A stretch of DNA of 64,000 nt from Brachybacterium muris (lineage in GTDB: Bacteria; Actinomycetota; Actinomycetes; Actinomycetales; Dermabacteraceae). Of the stretch, positions 17,513 to 26,979 are shown piece by piece. The first letter of the stretch is position 1. Each line of letters opens with the position of its first letter. The position numbers and the translations under genes are program-made. The notes beneath the pieces are model-generated. The model ran no database searches and was not told the DNA's origin. It worked only from the letters and a program-made list of their open reading frames with translations. The stretch spans positions 1,674,001-1,738,000 of the forward strand of contig NZ_JAFBCB010000001.1 in NCBI RefSeq assembly GCF_016907455.1, in the 5' to 3' direction.

Positions 17513-17872
17513 TCATCGCATCGCGGCATGCAGCACCCTCAGCACCGCAGCGATCGCGGCCCCCAGTGCCATCTGCTGGGCCTCACCGCATCGCTCACGC
17601 AGGTCCTGCAGGGCCGCTGCCGCCAGGACCAGCATGGTGGGGTCCGGCTCGTCCAGGTGGGCGCCCTCCCAGCTGGCCAGCTCGGTGAGGACACCGGCAA
17701 GTTCCTTGCAATCGGCCGGGCGGGAGGTGACCATGAGGTCCACCCTGGCGCGGGTGGCCAGAGCCGTGCACCGGCGCAGCAGCGGCGTGGAACGGGACGC
17801 GGGGATCGCGAGCAGATGCTCGGCATGGTCTGCGGGCATGGCCTGCAGCAGGGTTCCTCGGTCTCGATCCAT
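17513..17872 (-). CDS. Hypothetical protein, 119 residues
   Basis: No family recognised. It starts MDRDRGTLLQAMPADHAEHL from an ATG with GGGAG 6 nt upstream, which favours this frame over the overlapping open frame at 17539-17985. The protein looks soluble and helical, rich in Ala and Leu, with two Cys residues (DCKELAG and ERCGEAQ). It lies 66 nt after the aroE stop in the same orientation and before tRNA-Leu, so it may be the last gene of the alaS-ruvX-mltG-aroE run. Confidence 0.55.
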   Translation of the reverse strand: MDRDRGTLLQAMPADHAEHLLAIPASRSTPLLRRCTALATRARVDLMVTSRPADCKELAGVLTELASWEGAHLDEPDPTMLVLAAAALQDLRERCGEAQQMALGAAIAAVLRVLHAAMR

Positions 17873-17938
17873 GAGTCACTCCCTCGTGCCCGGGATGGTG
17901 TGGTGCGGACGGCGCCGCACCCCGACTTTACTTCGTCT

Positions 17939-18811
17939 TTACTTTGCTGTGCAAGGGCTCCGCCGTGCCAGCTCCGCGAGGGCAACCTGCCTCATCGGTC
18001 CCAGGGGCGCAGGCACACCAAGCATCGAGCGGAGCTGCATATCGGCCTGGTGCAGCAGCATCTCCAGCCCGCTGACGACCCTGCAGCCCTGCTCCTCCAG
18101 CAGAGCGGCCAAGGGTGCGGGCCACGGTTCGTACAGCACGTCGAGCATGATGGACGGCACCGGGACGTCCTCGCTGCGCGACCAGGTGGTCGCCAGGAAC
18201 TCCGCACCGGGATGGGCCAGTGCGCTGACCACAGCATCGCTGGCCAGCACGTCGCTGGACCGCTCCCAGGGGATCAAACGCACCTCCGCACCGGCCTGCT
18301 GCGCAAGTGCCTGCACCCGGGTGAGCTTCTCCGGGCTGCGGGCGCTCAGCTGCAGGCACTCCGCCCCCAGGTCGAGCAGTGCCGCCGCTGCACTGAGTGC
18401 GGTCGCGCCCGATCCCAGCACGCCACCCACCGACACCCGGCTCGCGCCGCCGGCGCGCAATGCCGCGCTGATGCCGTGGACATCGTGGTTCTCGGCCCGG
18501 AAGCCACCGTTCGGCCCGCGCAGCACGGTGTTGGCGATGCCCAGCCGGGCCGCGGTGTCGTCGTGGGTGGTCGCCAGGGCGAATGCCTCGGCCTTCCCGG
18601 GCATGGTGATGCTGGCACCGGACAGCTCGCGCCCGGGTCCCTCGGTCAGGAATCGCGCCAGCTCCCCCGCGGGCACCTCGAACCGTTCGTACGTCGCGTC
18701 CTCGATGCCCAGCTCGCGGTACGCAGTACGGTGCAGCAGCGGGGACAGGGAATGCTGGATGGGGGAACCGATGACGCCGAAGCGGCGCATGCCGTCCTTC
18801 ACGCTCATCAC
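17939..18811 (-). CDS. aroE: Shikimate dehydrogenase
   Basis: NADP-dependent reduction of 3-dehydroshikimate in aromatic amino acid synthesis. GVIGSPIQHSLSPLLHRTAY is the substrate-binding N-terminus, SITMPGKAEA holds the catalytic Lys, NHDVHG the catalytic Asp, and VLGSGATALSAAAALLDLG the nucleotide-binding loop. The usual GxGGxxR variant reads GSGATA. The start is uncertain among GTG 18811, ATG 18808 and ATG 18790 (MRRFGVIG, with AAGGA upstream). It is the fourth gene in alaS-ruvX-mltG-aroE, a conserved Gram-positive order. Confidence 0.92.
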   Translation of the reverse strand: MMSVKDGMRRFGVIGSPIQHSLSPLLHRTAYRELGIEDATYERFEVPAGELARFLTEGPGRELSGASITMPGKAEAFALATTHDDTAARLGIANTVLRGPNGGFRAENHDVHGISAALRAGGASRVSVGGVLGSGATALSAAAALLDLGAECLQLSARSPEKLTRVQALAQQAGAEVRLIPWERSSDVLASDAVVSALAHPGAEFLATTWSRSEDVPVPSIMLDVLYEPWPAPLAALLEEQGCRVVSGLEMLLHQADMQLRSMLGVPAPLGPMRQVALAELARRSPCTAK

Positions 18812-18836
18812 CTGTTCACCGACTGCTCAGGGCTGT

Positions 18837-19988
18837 TCAGCCCTTGCTCTCGGCCCATTCCTGCCACTCGCGCACGTTCTTGGTGTGCTCGTCCCAGGTG
18901 GCCGCGAACTTGGTCTCACCGGTGTCGGTGTTCACCGAGACGAAGTACAGCCAGTCACCCTCCGGCGGGTTCGTGGTCGCATCGAGCGTGGCACCGCCCG
19001 GGGCGGCGATGGGGCCGATCGGCAGACCCGGGTTGAGGTACGTGTTGTACGGGGACTCGGTGGCGCGCTCCGCATCGGTGGTGCCCACCGCCCCGGACTT
19101 GCCCGAGAGATAGTGGATGGTGGAGTCGAACTGGAGCGGCATCGGGGAGCCGCCCGCCTCACCGGTGCCCTCCAGGCGGTTCAGGATCGTGCGCACCACC
19201 TTCCCGTAGTCCTCGGCGTTACGCACCTCCATCTCTGCCAGGGAGGCGATGGTCAGGGTGCGATGCCACTGGTCCTCGGGGATCTCGCGCTTGGTGAGCT
19301 CCTCCTCCATGCGGGTCCACATCATGGTGATGACGTCCTCGGCGGTGGCGTCCTCCGGGATGTCGTAGCGGCCGGGCCACAGGTAGCCCTCGAGGCTCTT
19401 GGCGGGGTTCTCGGGGATGCCGAACGAGGTGTAGTCCGCGGCTGCGGCCTCGAACTCCTCCACCGGGATGTCGGTGGTCTCGGAGATCACCGGCCAGATC
19501 TGTGAGACCCGCAGGCCCTCCGGGACGATCACTCGATGGGCGGCGAGACTTGCCGGGTCAAGCAGTGTGGTCAGGGCGTCTGCCGACTTCATCTCCTTCT
19601 TCAGCCGGTACAGGCCCGGCTCGATCGAGGATGCCTCCGGCGTGTTGGAGAAGATGGTGATGAACGGTCCGGCGGACTTGATCACGCCTTGCTCGACCAG
19701 GGTGCCGGCGATGTCGGTCCCCGTGTCGCCCTGGGCGACCTCGGCCACCACCTCACCGGTTCCGGGCCCGGGGAAGTCCTGTTCCTCCGCCTCGACGCTC
19801 ACGTTGGAGGTGAGCCACTGGTAGCCCTTCACGCCACCGAAGGCGAGACCGCCGAGCACCAGGAGCACCAGCAGCACCGGGATCAGCGACCGCACGCCTC
19901 CGCCGCTGCGACGGGGGCCTCGGCGGTGACCGCGGCCGTGGTCCTGCTCCTCGACGATGTCGTCGAGGAAGACGTCCTCGTCGCTCAT
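18837..19988 (-). CDS. mltG: Endolytic transglycosylase MltG
   Basis: Membrane-anchored murein transglycosylase that cleaves nascent glycan strands. It is 383 residues: an acidic and basic cytoplasmic N-terminus, one membrane helix around residues 35-55 (LIPVLLVLLVLGGLAFG), a LysM-like region and the YceG domain with LTIASLAEMEVRN containing the catalytic Glu and SPYNTYLNPGLPIGPI. The ATG at 19988 has GGAGG 7 nt upstream and overlaps the ruvX stop (ATGA). Confidence 0.94.
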   Translation of the reverse strand: MSDEDVFLDDIVEEQDHGRGHRRGPRRSGGGVRSLIPVLLVLLVLGGLAFGGVKGYQWLTSNVSVEAEEQDFPGPGTGEVVAEVAQGDTGTDIAGTLVEQGVIKSAGPFITIFSNTPEASSIEPGLYRLKKEMKSADALTTLLDPASLAAHRVIVPEGLRVSQIWPVISETTDIPVEEFEAAAADYTSFGIPENPAKSLEGYLWPGRYDIPEDATAEDVITMMWTRMEEELTKREIPEDQWHRTLTIASLAEMEVRNAEDYGKVVRTILNRLEGTGEAGGSPMPLQFDSTIHYLSGKSGAVGTTDAERATESPYNTYLNPGLPIGPIAAPGGATLDATTNPPEGDWLYFVSVNTDTGETKFAATWDEHTKNVREWQEWAESKG

Positions 19989-20560
19989 GCGGAGTCCTCC
20001 TGCTGGGTTCCGGGAGCCGGCGGGGCCGGGGTGTCGTCGGGGTCGTCGGCAGGATCGCCGACGACCAGTTCGCCTGCTCGGGCCCCGGTGGCCCGTTCGA
20101 CGTCCAGCGCCTGCTGGAGGATCATCACAGCGGCCACCTGGTCCACGACCTGGCGGTGCTTCCGACCGCGACGACCGGAGTCGTGCAGAGCCCTGTGGGC
20201 CGACACTGTGGTGAGCCGTTCGTCCAGCAGGCGCACCTCGGTGTCGAGGCCGGTGCGGGACAGCATAGCGATCAGTTCCGCGCAGAAGGCGCGCGCCTTC
20301 TGCGCCGCTGCGCCCTCCTGCCCCGACAGGGAGCGTGGAAGGCCCACCATGACCACGCGTGCGGAGGCGTCCTGCGCCTCGGCCAGCACCCGGGCGACGG
20401 CCTGGTCCCGTGGGACCGTCTCCACCGGTGTGGCGATCAGTCCGTCGAGGTCGCTGCGGGCCACGCCCACGCGGACATCGCCGACATCGACGCCCAGGCG
20501 CACCCCGCGGGGCAGGCCCTGCGGGGTGTCGCCGGGCGTGGTCGTCCCTGCGGAGGTCAT
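19985..20560 (-). CDS. ruvX: Holliday junction resolvase-like / pre-16S rRNA nuclease (YqgF/RuvX)
   Basis: 191 residues with an RNase H-like fold: RLGVDVGDVRVGVA carries the first catalytic Asp, VMVGLPRSLSG and LLDERLTT the further conserved acidic positions, and DQVAAVMILQQAL the C-terminal Asp. The C-terminal ~35 residues are Asp/Pro-rich and disordered. It is coupled by 4-nt overlaps to alaS upstream and mltG downstream. Confidence 0.93.
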   Translation of the reverse strand: MTSAGTTTPGDTPQGLPRGVRLGVDVGDVRVGVARSDLDGLIATPVETVPRDQAVARVLAEAQDASARVVMVGLPRSLSGQEGAAAQKARAFCAELIAMLSRTGLDTEVRLLDERLTTVSAHRALHDSGRRGRKHRQVVDQVAAVMILQQALDVERATGARAGELVVGDPADDPDDTPAPPAPGTQQEDSA

Positions 20561-23259
20561 GCGGTGGCGGTGGCGCTGATGCCGGAGCGCACCGCCTCGA
20601 GGGCGGAAGCGATCTGCGTCGGGTCTCCCCCACCGCCCTGGGCCATGTCGGCCTTGCCGCCGCCGCGGCCGCCCATGGCCTCGGCGCCGGAGCGCAGCAG
20701 GGTGCCCGCGGCGAGTCCCTGGTCGCGAGCGGAGGCGTTGGTGGCGACCACCAGCGATGCCCGGGAGTCCTCGTGACCGGCGACAGCCACGACGGCAGGG
20801 ACGTCCTCACCCAGGCGCGAACGCAGGTCCAGGGCCAGGGTCCGCAGGTCACCGGCCGAGACACCCTCACCTGCATCATGGGTCAGCACCCGCACGCCAC
20901 CGAGGTCCGTGGCCTCCTCGACCAGCCGGCCGGCCTGGGCCTGCAGCTGCGCGCCCCGCAGGGAGGCCAGCTGCTTCTCCATGTCCTTGACCCGCTGGGT
21001 CAGGGCGCGCACCCGCTCGGGGATGTCGTCGCTGCCCACCTTCAGGATCTCCGCGAGCTGGGAGACCATCGCGTGCTCCTTGGCGCGGTGACGGTAGGCC
21101 GACAGGCCCACCAGCGCGTCCACGCGGCGCACCCCGGAGCCGATGGACGACTCGCCCATCAGCTGGATCGCACCGATGGCACCGGTGGAGGGCACGTGGG
21201 TGCCGCCGCACAGCTCGCGCGACCAGTCGCCGCCGATGGAGACCACCCGCACGATGTCCCCGTACTTCTCGCCGAACAGTGCCTGGGCGCCCAGCGCCTT
21301 CGCCTCGTCCAGGGGCATCTGGGTGTCGGTGACCTCCAGCTCGTCCTGCAGCAGGGTGTTCACCCGGCCCTCGATCTGCTCGAGGGCCGAGCGGGGCACG
21401 CCCTGCCCGTAGCGGAAGTCGAAGCGCATGCGTCCCGGGGAGTTCTCGGAACCGGCCTGGGTCGCGCCCTCGCCGATCTCCTCGCGCAGGGCCTCGTGGA
21501 CCATGTGGGTGGCGGTGTGGGCGCGAGCGATCGCACCGCGCCGCTCCACGTCGATCGCTGCGATCGCCCCGGATCCGGGTGCGGCCGAGCCCTCGACCAG
21601 CCGCCCGCGGTGCACGATGAGGCCCTTGATCGGGGCCTGCACGTCGTCGACCTCGATGATGCCGCCGCCGTCCACGGAGATGCGGCCCTGATCGGCTAGC
21701 TGACCGCCGGACTCGGCGTAGAAGGGGGTAGCGGCGAGCACGACCTCGACGTCGGCGGGCGCGTGGACCTCGTCCACCAGGGCGCCGTCCACCAGCACCG
21801 ACTCCACCGTGGTGGCCACGGTGGACTCGGTGTAGCCGAGGAAGGGCACGTTCTCGCCGCGCTGGGTGAGCAGGCGGTTGTAGAGGGCGGTATCGGTGTG
21901 CCCGGACTTCTTGGAGGCGGCGTCGGCACGGGCACGCTCGCGCTGCTCCTGCATCGCGGTGCGGAAGCCCTCCTCGTCCACCGTCAGGCCCACCTCGTGC
22001 GCCATCTCCAGGGTGAGGTCGATGGGGAAGCCGTAGGTGTCGTGCAGGCGGAAGGCGTCCTGGCCGGCCAGGGTGCGGCCGCCCTCCTGCTTCAGCGCGC
22101 CGGTGACCTGGTCGAAGATCCCGGTGCCGGTGGCGAGGGTACGGCGGAACGCCTCCTCCTCGGTGTAGATCGTCTCGCTGATGCGCTCGAACTCGGAGCG
22201 CAGCTCCGGGTAGGACTCGGCCATGACGGCCTGGCACACCGGCAGCAGATCGGGCATGGAGGGCTGGTCGTGGCCCAGCAGGCGCATCGAGCGCACGGCC
22301 CGGCGGATGAGTCGGCGCAGCACGTAGCCGCGACCCTCGTTGCCGGGGCGCACACCGTCCGAGCACAGCATCAGGGCGCTGCGCACGTGGTCGGCGATGA
22401 CCCGGAAGCGCACGTCGTCCTCGGCATCGGTGCCGTACGCGCGCCCGGTGAGCTCCTGCGCCTTCTCGATGACGGGGAACACCTCGTCGATCTCGTACAT
22501 GTTGTCCTTGCCCTGCATCAGGTACGCGACCCGCTCCAGGCCCATGCCGGTGTCGATCGACTTGAAGTCGAGCTCGCCCAGCAGCGGGTAGTCCTTGCCG
22601 GAGCCCGCTCCGCGCAGGTACTGGTCGAACACCAGGTTCCAGATCTCCAGGTAGCGGTCCGAGGCCTCTTCGCTGGGCCACTCCGTGTGCGGGCCGCCCA
22701 CTTCCTCGGGCCCGTACTCGGGGCCGCGGTCGTAGTGCCACTCGCCGCAGGGACCGGCGGGGCCGGGCTGGCCGGTGTCCCAGAAGATCTCCTCGCGCGG
22801 GAGCGTCACGATCCGCTCGGCGGGCAGGCCGATCTTCTCGGTGAGCACCTTGCGGGACTCGTCGTCCTGCTCCCAGATGGTGATCCACATGCGCTCGGGG
22901 TCCAGGCCGTAGCCGCCCTGGTCCTGGGGCGTGGTCATCAGCTCCCAGGAGAGCTCGATCGCACCCTCCTTGAAGTAGTCGCCGAAGGAGAAGTTACCGG
23001 CCATCTGGAAGAAGGTGCCGTGACGGGTGGTGCGACCGACGTTCTCGATGTCGTTGGTGCGGATGCACTTCTGCACACTGACGGCCCGCGGCCAGGGCGC
23101 GCGCTCGGTTCCCACGATGTAGGGGATGAACGGCACCATCCCGGCGATCGTGAACAGGATCGAGGGGTCCGAGGAGACGAGGGAGGCGCTGGGCACCACC
23201 TGGTGCCCCCGCTTCTCGAAGAAGTCGAGGTAACGACGACGGACCTCAGATGCACGCAT
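20557..23259 (-). CDS. alaS: Alanyl-tRNA synthetase
   Basis: 900 residues, full length. The class II catalytic core begins MRASEVRRRYLDFFEKRGHQ and includes FTIAGMVPFIPY and GTFFQMAGNFSFGDYFK. The editing domain has the zinc motif HTATHMVHEAL and CGGTHVPSTG, and the C-terminal C-Ala domain ends with GGRGGGKADMAQGGG. The ATG at 23259 has AAGGAC upstream; the frame is open 17 codons further without support. First gene of the alaS-ruvX-mltG-aroE operon. Confidence 0.97.
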   Translation of the reverse strand: MRASEVRRRYLDFFEKRGHQVVPSASLVSSDPSILFTIAGMVPFIPYIVGTERAPWPRAVSVQKCIRTNDIENVGRTTRHGTFFQMAGNFSFGDYFKEGAIELSWELMTTPQDQGGYGLDPERMWITIWEQDDESRKVLTEKIGLPAERIVTLPREEIFWDTGQPGPAGPCGEWHYDRGPEYGPEEVGGPHTEWPSEEASDRYLEIWNLVFDQYLRGAGSGKDYPLLGELDFKSIDTGMGLERVAYLMQGKDNMYEIDEVFPVIEKAQELTGRAYGTDAEDDVRFRVIADHVRSALMLCSDGVRPGNEGRGYVLRRLIRRAVRSMRLLGHDQPSMPDLLPVCQAVMAESYPELRSEFERISETIYTEEEAFRRTLATGTGIFDQVTGALKQEGGRTLAGQDAFRLHDTYGFPIDLTLEMAHEVGLTVDEEGFRTAMQEQRERARADAASKKSGHTDTALYNRLLTQRGENVPFLGYTESTVATTVESVLVDGALVDEVHAPADVEVVLAATPFYAESGGQLADQGRISVDGGGIIEVDDVQAPIKGLIVHRGRLVEGSAAPGSGAIAAIDVERRGAIARAHTATHMVHEALREEIGEGATQAGSENSPGRMRFDFRYGQGVPRSALEQIEGRVNTLLQDELEVTDTQMPLDEAKALGAQALFGEKYGDIVRVVSIGGDWSRELCGGTHVPSTGAIGAIQLMGESSIGSGVRRVDALVGLSAYRHRAKEHAMVSQLAEILKVGSDDIPERVRALTQRVKDMEKQLASLRGAQLQAQAGRLVEEATDLGGVRVLTHDAGEGVSAGDLRTLALDLRSRLGEDVPAVVAVAGHEDSRASLVVATNASARDQGLAAGTLLRSGAEAMGGRGGGKADMAQGGGGDPTQIASALEAVRSGISATATA

Positions 23260-23326
23260 GGGTGGTGTCCTTCCTGGAGCGGACCCGCGAGTTCGCATGC
23301 ACGGGCACATGCGGGATGAATGGACG

Positions 23327-23372
23327 CGAAGGCCCCGGTCAGGGTACCGGAGTACACCTGCCGGGGCCTTCG
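23327..23372 (-). terminator. Hairpin between rpsD and alaS
   Basis: CGAAGGCCCCGG (23327-23338) pairs with CCGGGGCCTTCG (23361-23372) around a 22-nt loop. It lies 26 nt after the rpsD stop on the minus strand. Likely the rpsD terminator. Confidence 0.6.
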
Positions 23373-23397
23373 AGCGTGGTGGGCTGGGCGGGGTGCC

Positions 23398-24024
23398 TCA
23401 GCGCGCGTAGTACTCGACGACCAGCGGGACCTCGCAGGTCACGGGGACCTCGGCACGCTTGGGACGGGAGACCAGCTTGGCCTTCAGCTCGGCCAGCTCC
23501 ACCGACAGGTACGAGGGCACGGAGGCCAGCACGTCGGAGTTGCCGCCCTCGGCAGCGATCTGGAAGGGCTCCATGGCCTGGGACTTGGGCTTGATCTGGA
23601 TGGTCTGCCCCGGCTTCACGCGGAAGGAGGGACGGTCCACCAGCTTGCCGTCGACCAGCACGTGACGGTGGGTCACGGCCTGGCGGGCCTGCAGCATGGT
23701 GCGGGCGAAGCCGGAGCGCAGCACGAGGGCGTCCAGGCGCATCTCGAGCAGCTCGATCATGCTCTCACCGGTCAGGCCGGACTCCTTGCGGGCGTCCAGG
23801 TAGGCACGGTGCAGCTGCTTCTCGCGCAGGGCGTACTGCGCACGCAGACGCTGCTTCTCGCGCAGACGCACGGCGTAGTCCGACTCGGTGCGACGACGGG
23901 CACGGCCGTGCTCGCCGGGGGGGTACGGACGCTTCTCGAAGTACTTGATCGACTTCGGGGTGAGCGGGAGCCCGAGGGCTCGGGACAGGCGCGCCTGACG
24001 GCGCGCACGGGTGACGTTGGTCAC
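23398..24024 (-). CDS. rpsD: 30S ribosomal protein S4
   Basis: 208 residues, the zinc-free S4 form. It begins TNVTRARRQARLSRALG and contains RPYPPGEHG, the S4 RNA-binding domain MRLDALVLRSGFARTMLQAR followed by AVTHRHVLVDGKLV, and the C-terminal VEYYAR. The start is GTG with AGAGG upstream. It has its own promoter and a leader hairpin, so it is expressed apart from the main ribosomal protein operons. S4 binds 16S rRNA early in 30S assembly. Confidence 0.97.
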   Translation of the reverse strand: MTNVTRARRQARLSRALGLPLTPKSIKYFEKRPYPPGEHGRARRRTESDYAVRLREKQRLRAQYALREKQLHRAYLDARKESGLTGESMIELLEMRLDALVLRSGFARTMLQARQAVTHRHVLVDGKLVDRPSFRVKPGQTIQIKPKSQAMEPFQIAAEGGNSDVLASVPSYLSVELAELKAKLVSRPKRAEVPVTCEVPLVVEYYAR

Positions 24025-24051
24025 GAGGTATACCTCTTGTTCGCGTGGTGT

Positions 24052-24078
24052 GAATCCAGTCTTGCAGCCGCGGATTCA
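24052..24078 (-). promoter_or_regulatory. Leader hairpin of rpsD mRNA
   Basis: TGAATCC (24052-24058) and GGATTCA (24072-24078) form a 7-bp stem around a 13-nt loop, just after the predicted transcription start and before the ribosome site. A possible S4 autoregulatory element, inferred only. Confidence 0.35.
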
Positions 24079-24085
24079 GCCGCCC

Positions 24086-24114
24086 AGACTACAGCAGAGG
24101 CCCGTACGGCTCAA
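24086..24114 (-). promoter_or_regulatory. rpsD promoter
   Basis: TTGAGC (24114-24109), a 17-nt spacer and TAGTCT (24091-24086) on the minus strand, a well-formed housekeeping promoter giving a leader of about 55 nt. Confidence 0.6.
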
Positions 24115-24187
24115 CGGCCCGCCGCGCAGGTCGTACCCGATTTCGCTGTGCACTCGCTCACGCTCATCAGTTCGCAGCCCCCGCAGC

Positions 24188-25555
24188 TCAGCCCTTGCCG
24201 CGCACGATCCGGCGCAGGGCCTCTACCCGGCGCGCCACCTCGGCCTCGGCACCGTGGCTGCCGGGACGGTAGTAGTCCACGCCCACCAGATCGTCCGGCG
24301 GGTACTGCTGGGCGGCCACCCCGTGCGGGGCATCGTGGGCGTACCGGTACTCCTCCCCATGGCCCAGCTTCTTCGCCCCTGAGTAATGGGCATCCCGCAG
24401 CGCCGGCGGCACCAGCCCGCCCTTGCCGGCGCGCACGTCGGCAATCGCCGCATCGATCCCCTTGTAGGAGGCATTGGACTTCGGTGCGGTGGCGATGTGC
24501 ACCACGGCCTGGGCCAGGGGGATCCGCCCCTCCGGCATGCCGAGCATCTGCACGGCCTGCATCGCGGCGACCGCGACCTGCAGGGCGGAGGGATCGGCCA
24601 TGCCCACCTCCTCGCTCGCGGCGATCACCACCCGTCGGGCGATGAACCGGGGATCCTCCCCCGCTTCGATCATGCGGGCCAGGTAGTGCAGGGACGCGTC
24701 CACGTCGCTGCCCCGCATCGATTTGATGAAAGCGCTGGTGACGTCGTAGTGCTGGTCTCCGGCCCGGTCGTAGCGCAGGGCGGCGCGGTTGACCGCCTGG
24801 GCGAGGGTGGCGGCGTCCACCTCGCTGGAGTCCTTCATCAGGGCCGCTGCGGCGGCTGCTTCCAGGGAGGTGAGTATCTTGCGGGCGTCTCCCCCGCCCA
24901 GTCGCAGCAGCGCTTCCCGGGCGTCGTCGGCCAGGGTGACCGCGCCGTCCAGGCCCTGCGGCGAGGTGAGAGCCCGGTCCACCAGTTCATCGAGGTCCTC
25001 CCGGTCCAGCGGCTCCAGGGTGAGCACGATCGAACGGGACAGCAGGGGTGAGATCACCGAGAAGTACGGGTTCTCCGTGGTGGCGGCCACCAGGGTCACC
25101 CAACGGTTCTCGACGCTGGGGAGCAGGGCGTCCTGCTGGGACTTGGAGAAGCGGTGCACCTCGTCCACGAACAGCACCGTCTCCTTGCCGGTGGTGCGCA
25201 GGCGGGACCGGGCCTGGTCAACGACCTCCCGCACCTCCTTGACGCCGGCCAGCACGGCGGAGAGCTCCACGAACTCACGGTCCCCGGAGCTGGCGACCAC
25301 GTAGGCGAGCGTCGTCTTCCCGGTGCCGGGTGGCCCCCACAGGATCACCGAGGACGGGGCGGTGCGGGAGTCGTCGGCCGAGACCAGACGGCGCAAGGGG
25401 CTTCCGGGCTCGAGGGCCGCGTGCTGGCCCACCACCTCATCGAGTGAGCGCGGGCGCATCCGCACCGCCAGTGGCGCACGGTGGTCACGGTTGCGGTCGG
25501 AGAGGGTGCGCGGGGCGGGCGCATCGCCCGACAGCGTGAACAGGTCCTCCTCCAT
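24188..25555 (-). CDS. rarA: Replication-associated recombination protein RarA (MgsA)
   Basis: AAA+ ATPase acting at stalled replication forks. 455 residues: [17 protein letters not shown], Walker [13 protein letters not shown], Walker [11 protein letters not shown], sensor TTENPYFSV, then the MgsA C-terminal domain with [20 protein letters not shown] and [14 protein letters not shown]. The start is ATG 25555, preceded by TACCCT and then GAGGGGC, so it may be leaderless or use the GAGGGG as ribosome site. It is divergent from the transporter pseudogene. Confidence 0.95.
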   Translation of the reverse strand: MEEDLFTLSGDAPAPRTLSDRNRDHRAPLAVRMRPRSLDEVVGQHAALEPGSPLRRLVSADDSRTAPSSVILWGPPGTGKTTLAYVVASSGDREFVELSAVLAGVKEVREVVDQARSRLRTTGKETVLFVDEVHRFSKSQQDALLPSVENRWVTLVAATTENPYFSVISPLLSRSIVLTLEPLDREDLDELVDRALTSPQGLDGAVTLADDAREALLRLGGGDARKILTSLEAAAAAALMKDSSEVDAATLAQAVNRAALRYDRAGDQHYDVTSAFIKSMRGSDVDASLHYLARMIEAGEDPRFIARRVVIAASEEVGMADPSALQVAVAAMQAVQMLGMPEGRIPLAQAVVHIATAPKSNASYKGIDAAIADVRAGKGGLVPPALRDAHYSGAKKLGHGEEYRYAHDAPHGVAAQQYPPDDLVGVDYYRPGSHGAEAEVARRVEALRRIVRGKG

Positions 25556-25562
25556 GCCCCTC

Positions 25563-25568
25563 AGGGTA
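25563..25568 (-). promoter_or_regulatory. -10 box of rarA
   Basis: TACCCT on the minus strand, 7 nt before the ATG at 25555. Confidence 0.5.
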
Positions 25569-25719
25569 GTGGTCCGGTACGACGGACGGTCCCCGCATGA
25601 CCGGCAGCCTGGTTGGCAACGTGCTGGAACGTACCGGCCGGTCCTGCGGGGCGTGACTACTGTTCGCGGGATCGGCCGACGACGGCCGAGACCGTGCAAC
25701 ACCCCGAGGACGGACGCGA

Positions 25720-26967
25720 TGACGCACGCCACTCCCCACGAGCCGGTGCTGGACACCGCCCGGATCCGTGACCCGTACAAGCTGGACCCGGCCGACATCC
25801 AGGACCCGCCCCGCACCTTCCATCTCCACCGGCCGCGTCGCGGTCTCCGGGTACAACGACGTACCGCCGCGGATCGCCAAGCGCGGCTGGATGGCATGGC
25901 TGGTGCTGCTGATGTTCGTGCAGTTCATGACCAGCCAGGCCGGCGTCATCAGCGCCGCCGCCTTCGCCTTCTCCTCCCTGCTGCCGATCGGTCCGGACCC
26001 CTACTCCCTGCTGTCCATCGGCACCTGGGTGGCGATCCTGGTGGCGATCGCCGTGGTGATCCACTACTTCAACCGGTACACCCTGGTCGAGGGACTCTCC
26101 ACCTTCCTGGTGGTGGCCGTGACCGGATTCGCGATCCTGGTGGTGTTCCTGCTGCAGGGCACCGAGTGGGCCTGGACCCTGGGCGACATGGCCGAGGGCA
26201 TGCGCTTCCAGATCGCGGTGGGCGCATTCGGCGTGGCCCTGTCCATGTTCGGCCTGACCGGCGTGGGGGCCGGCGAGGTCACCGCCTACACCTACTGGTG
26301 CGTGGAGAAGGGCTACGCCGCCTGGACGGGCCCGCGCGACGACTCCCAGGCGTGGGTGGACCGCGCCCGCGGCTGGATCGGCGTGATGAAGCTCGACGCG
26401 TGGGTGTCATGGGTGGTGTACACCCTGTCCACCGCCTCGTTCTACATCCTCGGCGCCGCTGTGCTGCACCCGCAGGGACTGACGCCCGAAGGGTCCGAGG
26501 TGATGGCCACGATCGCCTCGATCTTCGACTCCGCTGTGGGCCGGTGGGGCGCGGTGGTCTTCCTGATCGGCGCCGGTACCGCCCTGTTCAAGACCATCAT
26601 CGCCAACGTGCCGAGCCTGGGCCGGCAGGTGGGCAACACCCTCGCGGTCTTCGGGGCCTTCGACTGGGAGGACCGGAAGGTGCGCGACCGATGGATGCGC
26701 TGGATCATGATCGTGCTGCCGATCCTGTGGGGCATCTTCGGCACCATCGTCCGCTCACCGCTGCCGCTGGTGATCCTGGCCGGCATCCTCAACTCCATCT
26801 TCCTGATCGGCGTGGCGATCTCGACCCTGTACCTCTCCCGCACCCAGACCGACCCGCGGGTGAAGGACGGCGTCGCGTTCAATGCGATGGTGGTCATCTC
26901 CGCCATCGCCATCACCCTGGTCGGTGTCATCGGCCTGTACAACACCATCGCCGACCTGCTCGGCTGA
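25720..26967 (+). pseudogene. Nramp-like transporter, internally deleted and frameshifted
   Basis: The likely original start, ATG 25720, encodes [20 protein letters not shown] to IQDPPRTF. That frame then becomes Arg-rich nonsense, while the next frame picks up [20 protein letters not shown] from about 25828 and runs to 26967 as a multi-spanning membrane protein with about ten hydrophobic segments (LSMFGLTGVGAGEVTAYTYW, LFKTIIANVPSLGRQVG). This fits loss of roughly 60-70 codons carrying the first two membrane helices, with a frame change at the junction near 25825. The remainder resembles distant Nramp-family divalent metal transporters associated with sugar-acid genes. The alternative is a shortened functional product from ATG 25768. 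It is followed 13 nt later by the dehydrogenase gene. Confidence 0.6.
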
Positions 26968-26979
26968 GAGAGGAGCACC

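Noticed and set aside
17539..17985. Alternative 148-codon frame overlapping the hypothetical gene after aroE
   Set aside because: It overlaps the aroE 3' end and has no ribosome site; the 17513-17872 frame has GGGAG at good spacing.
25556..25719. Metal-sensing riboswitch or regulator site upstream of the transporter pseudogene
   Set aside because: Only a short ACCGGCCGGT palindrome is visible and no riboswitch consensus could be recognised.
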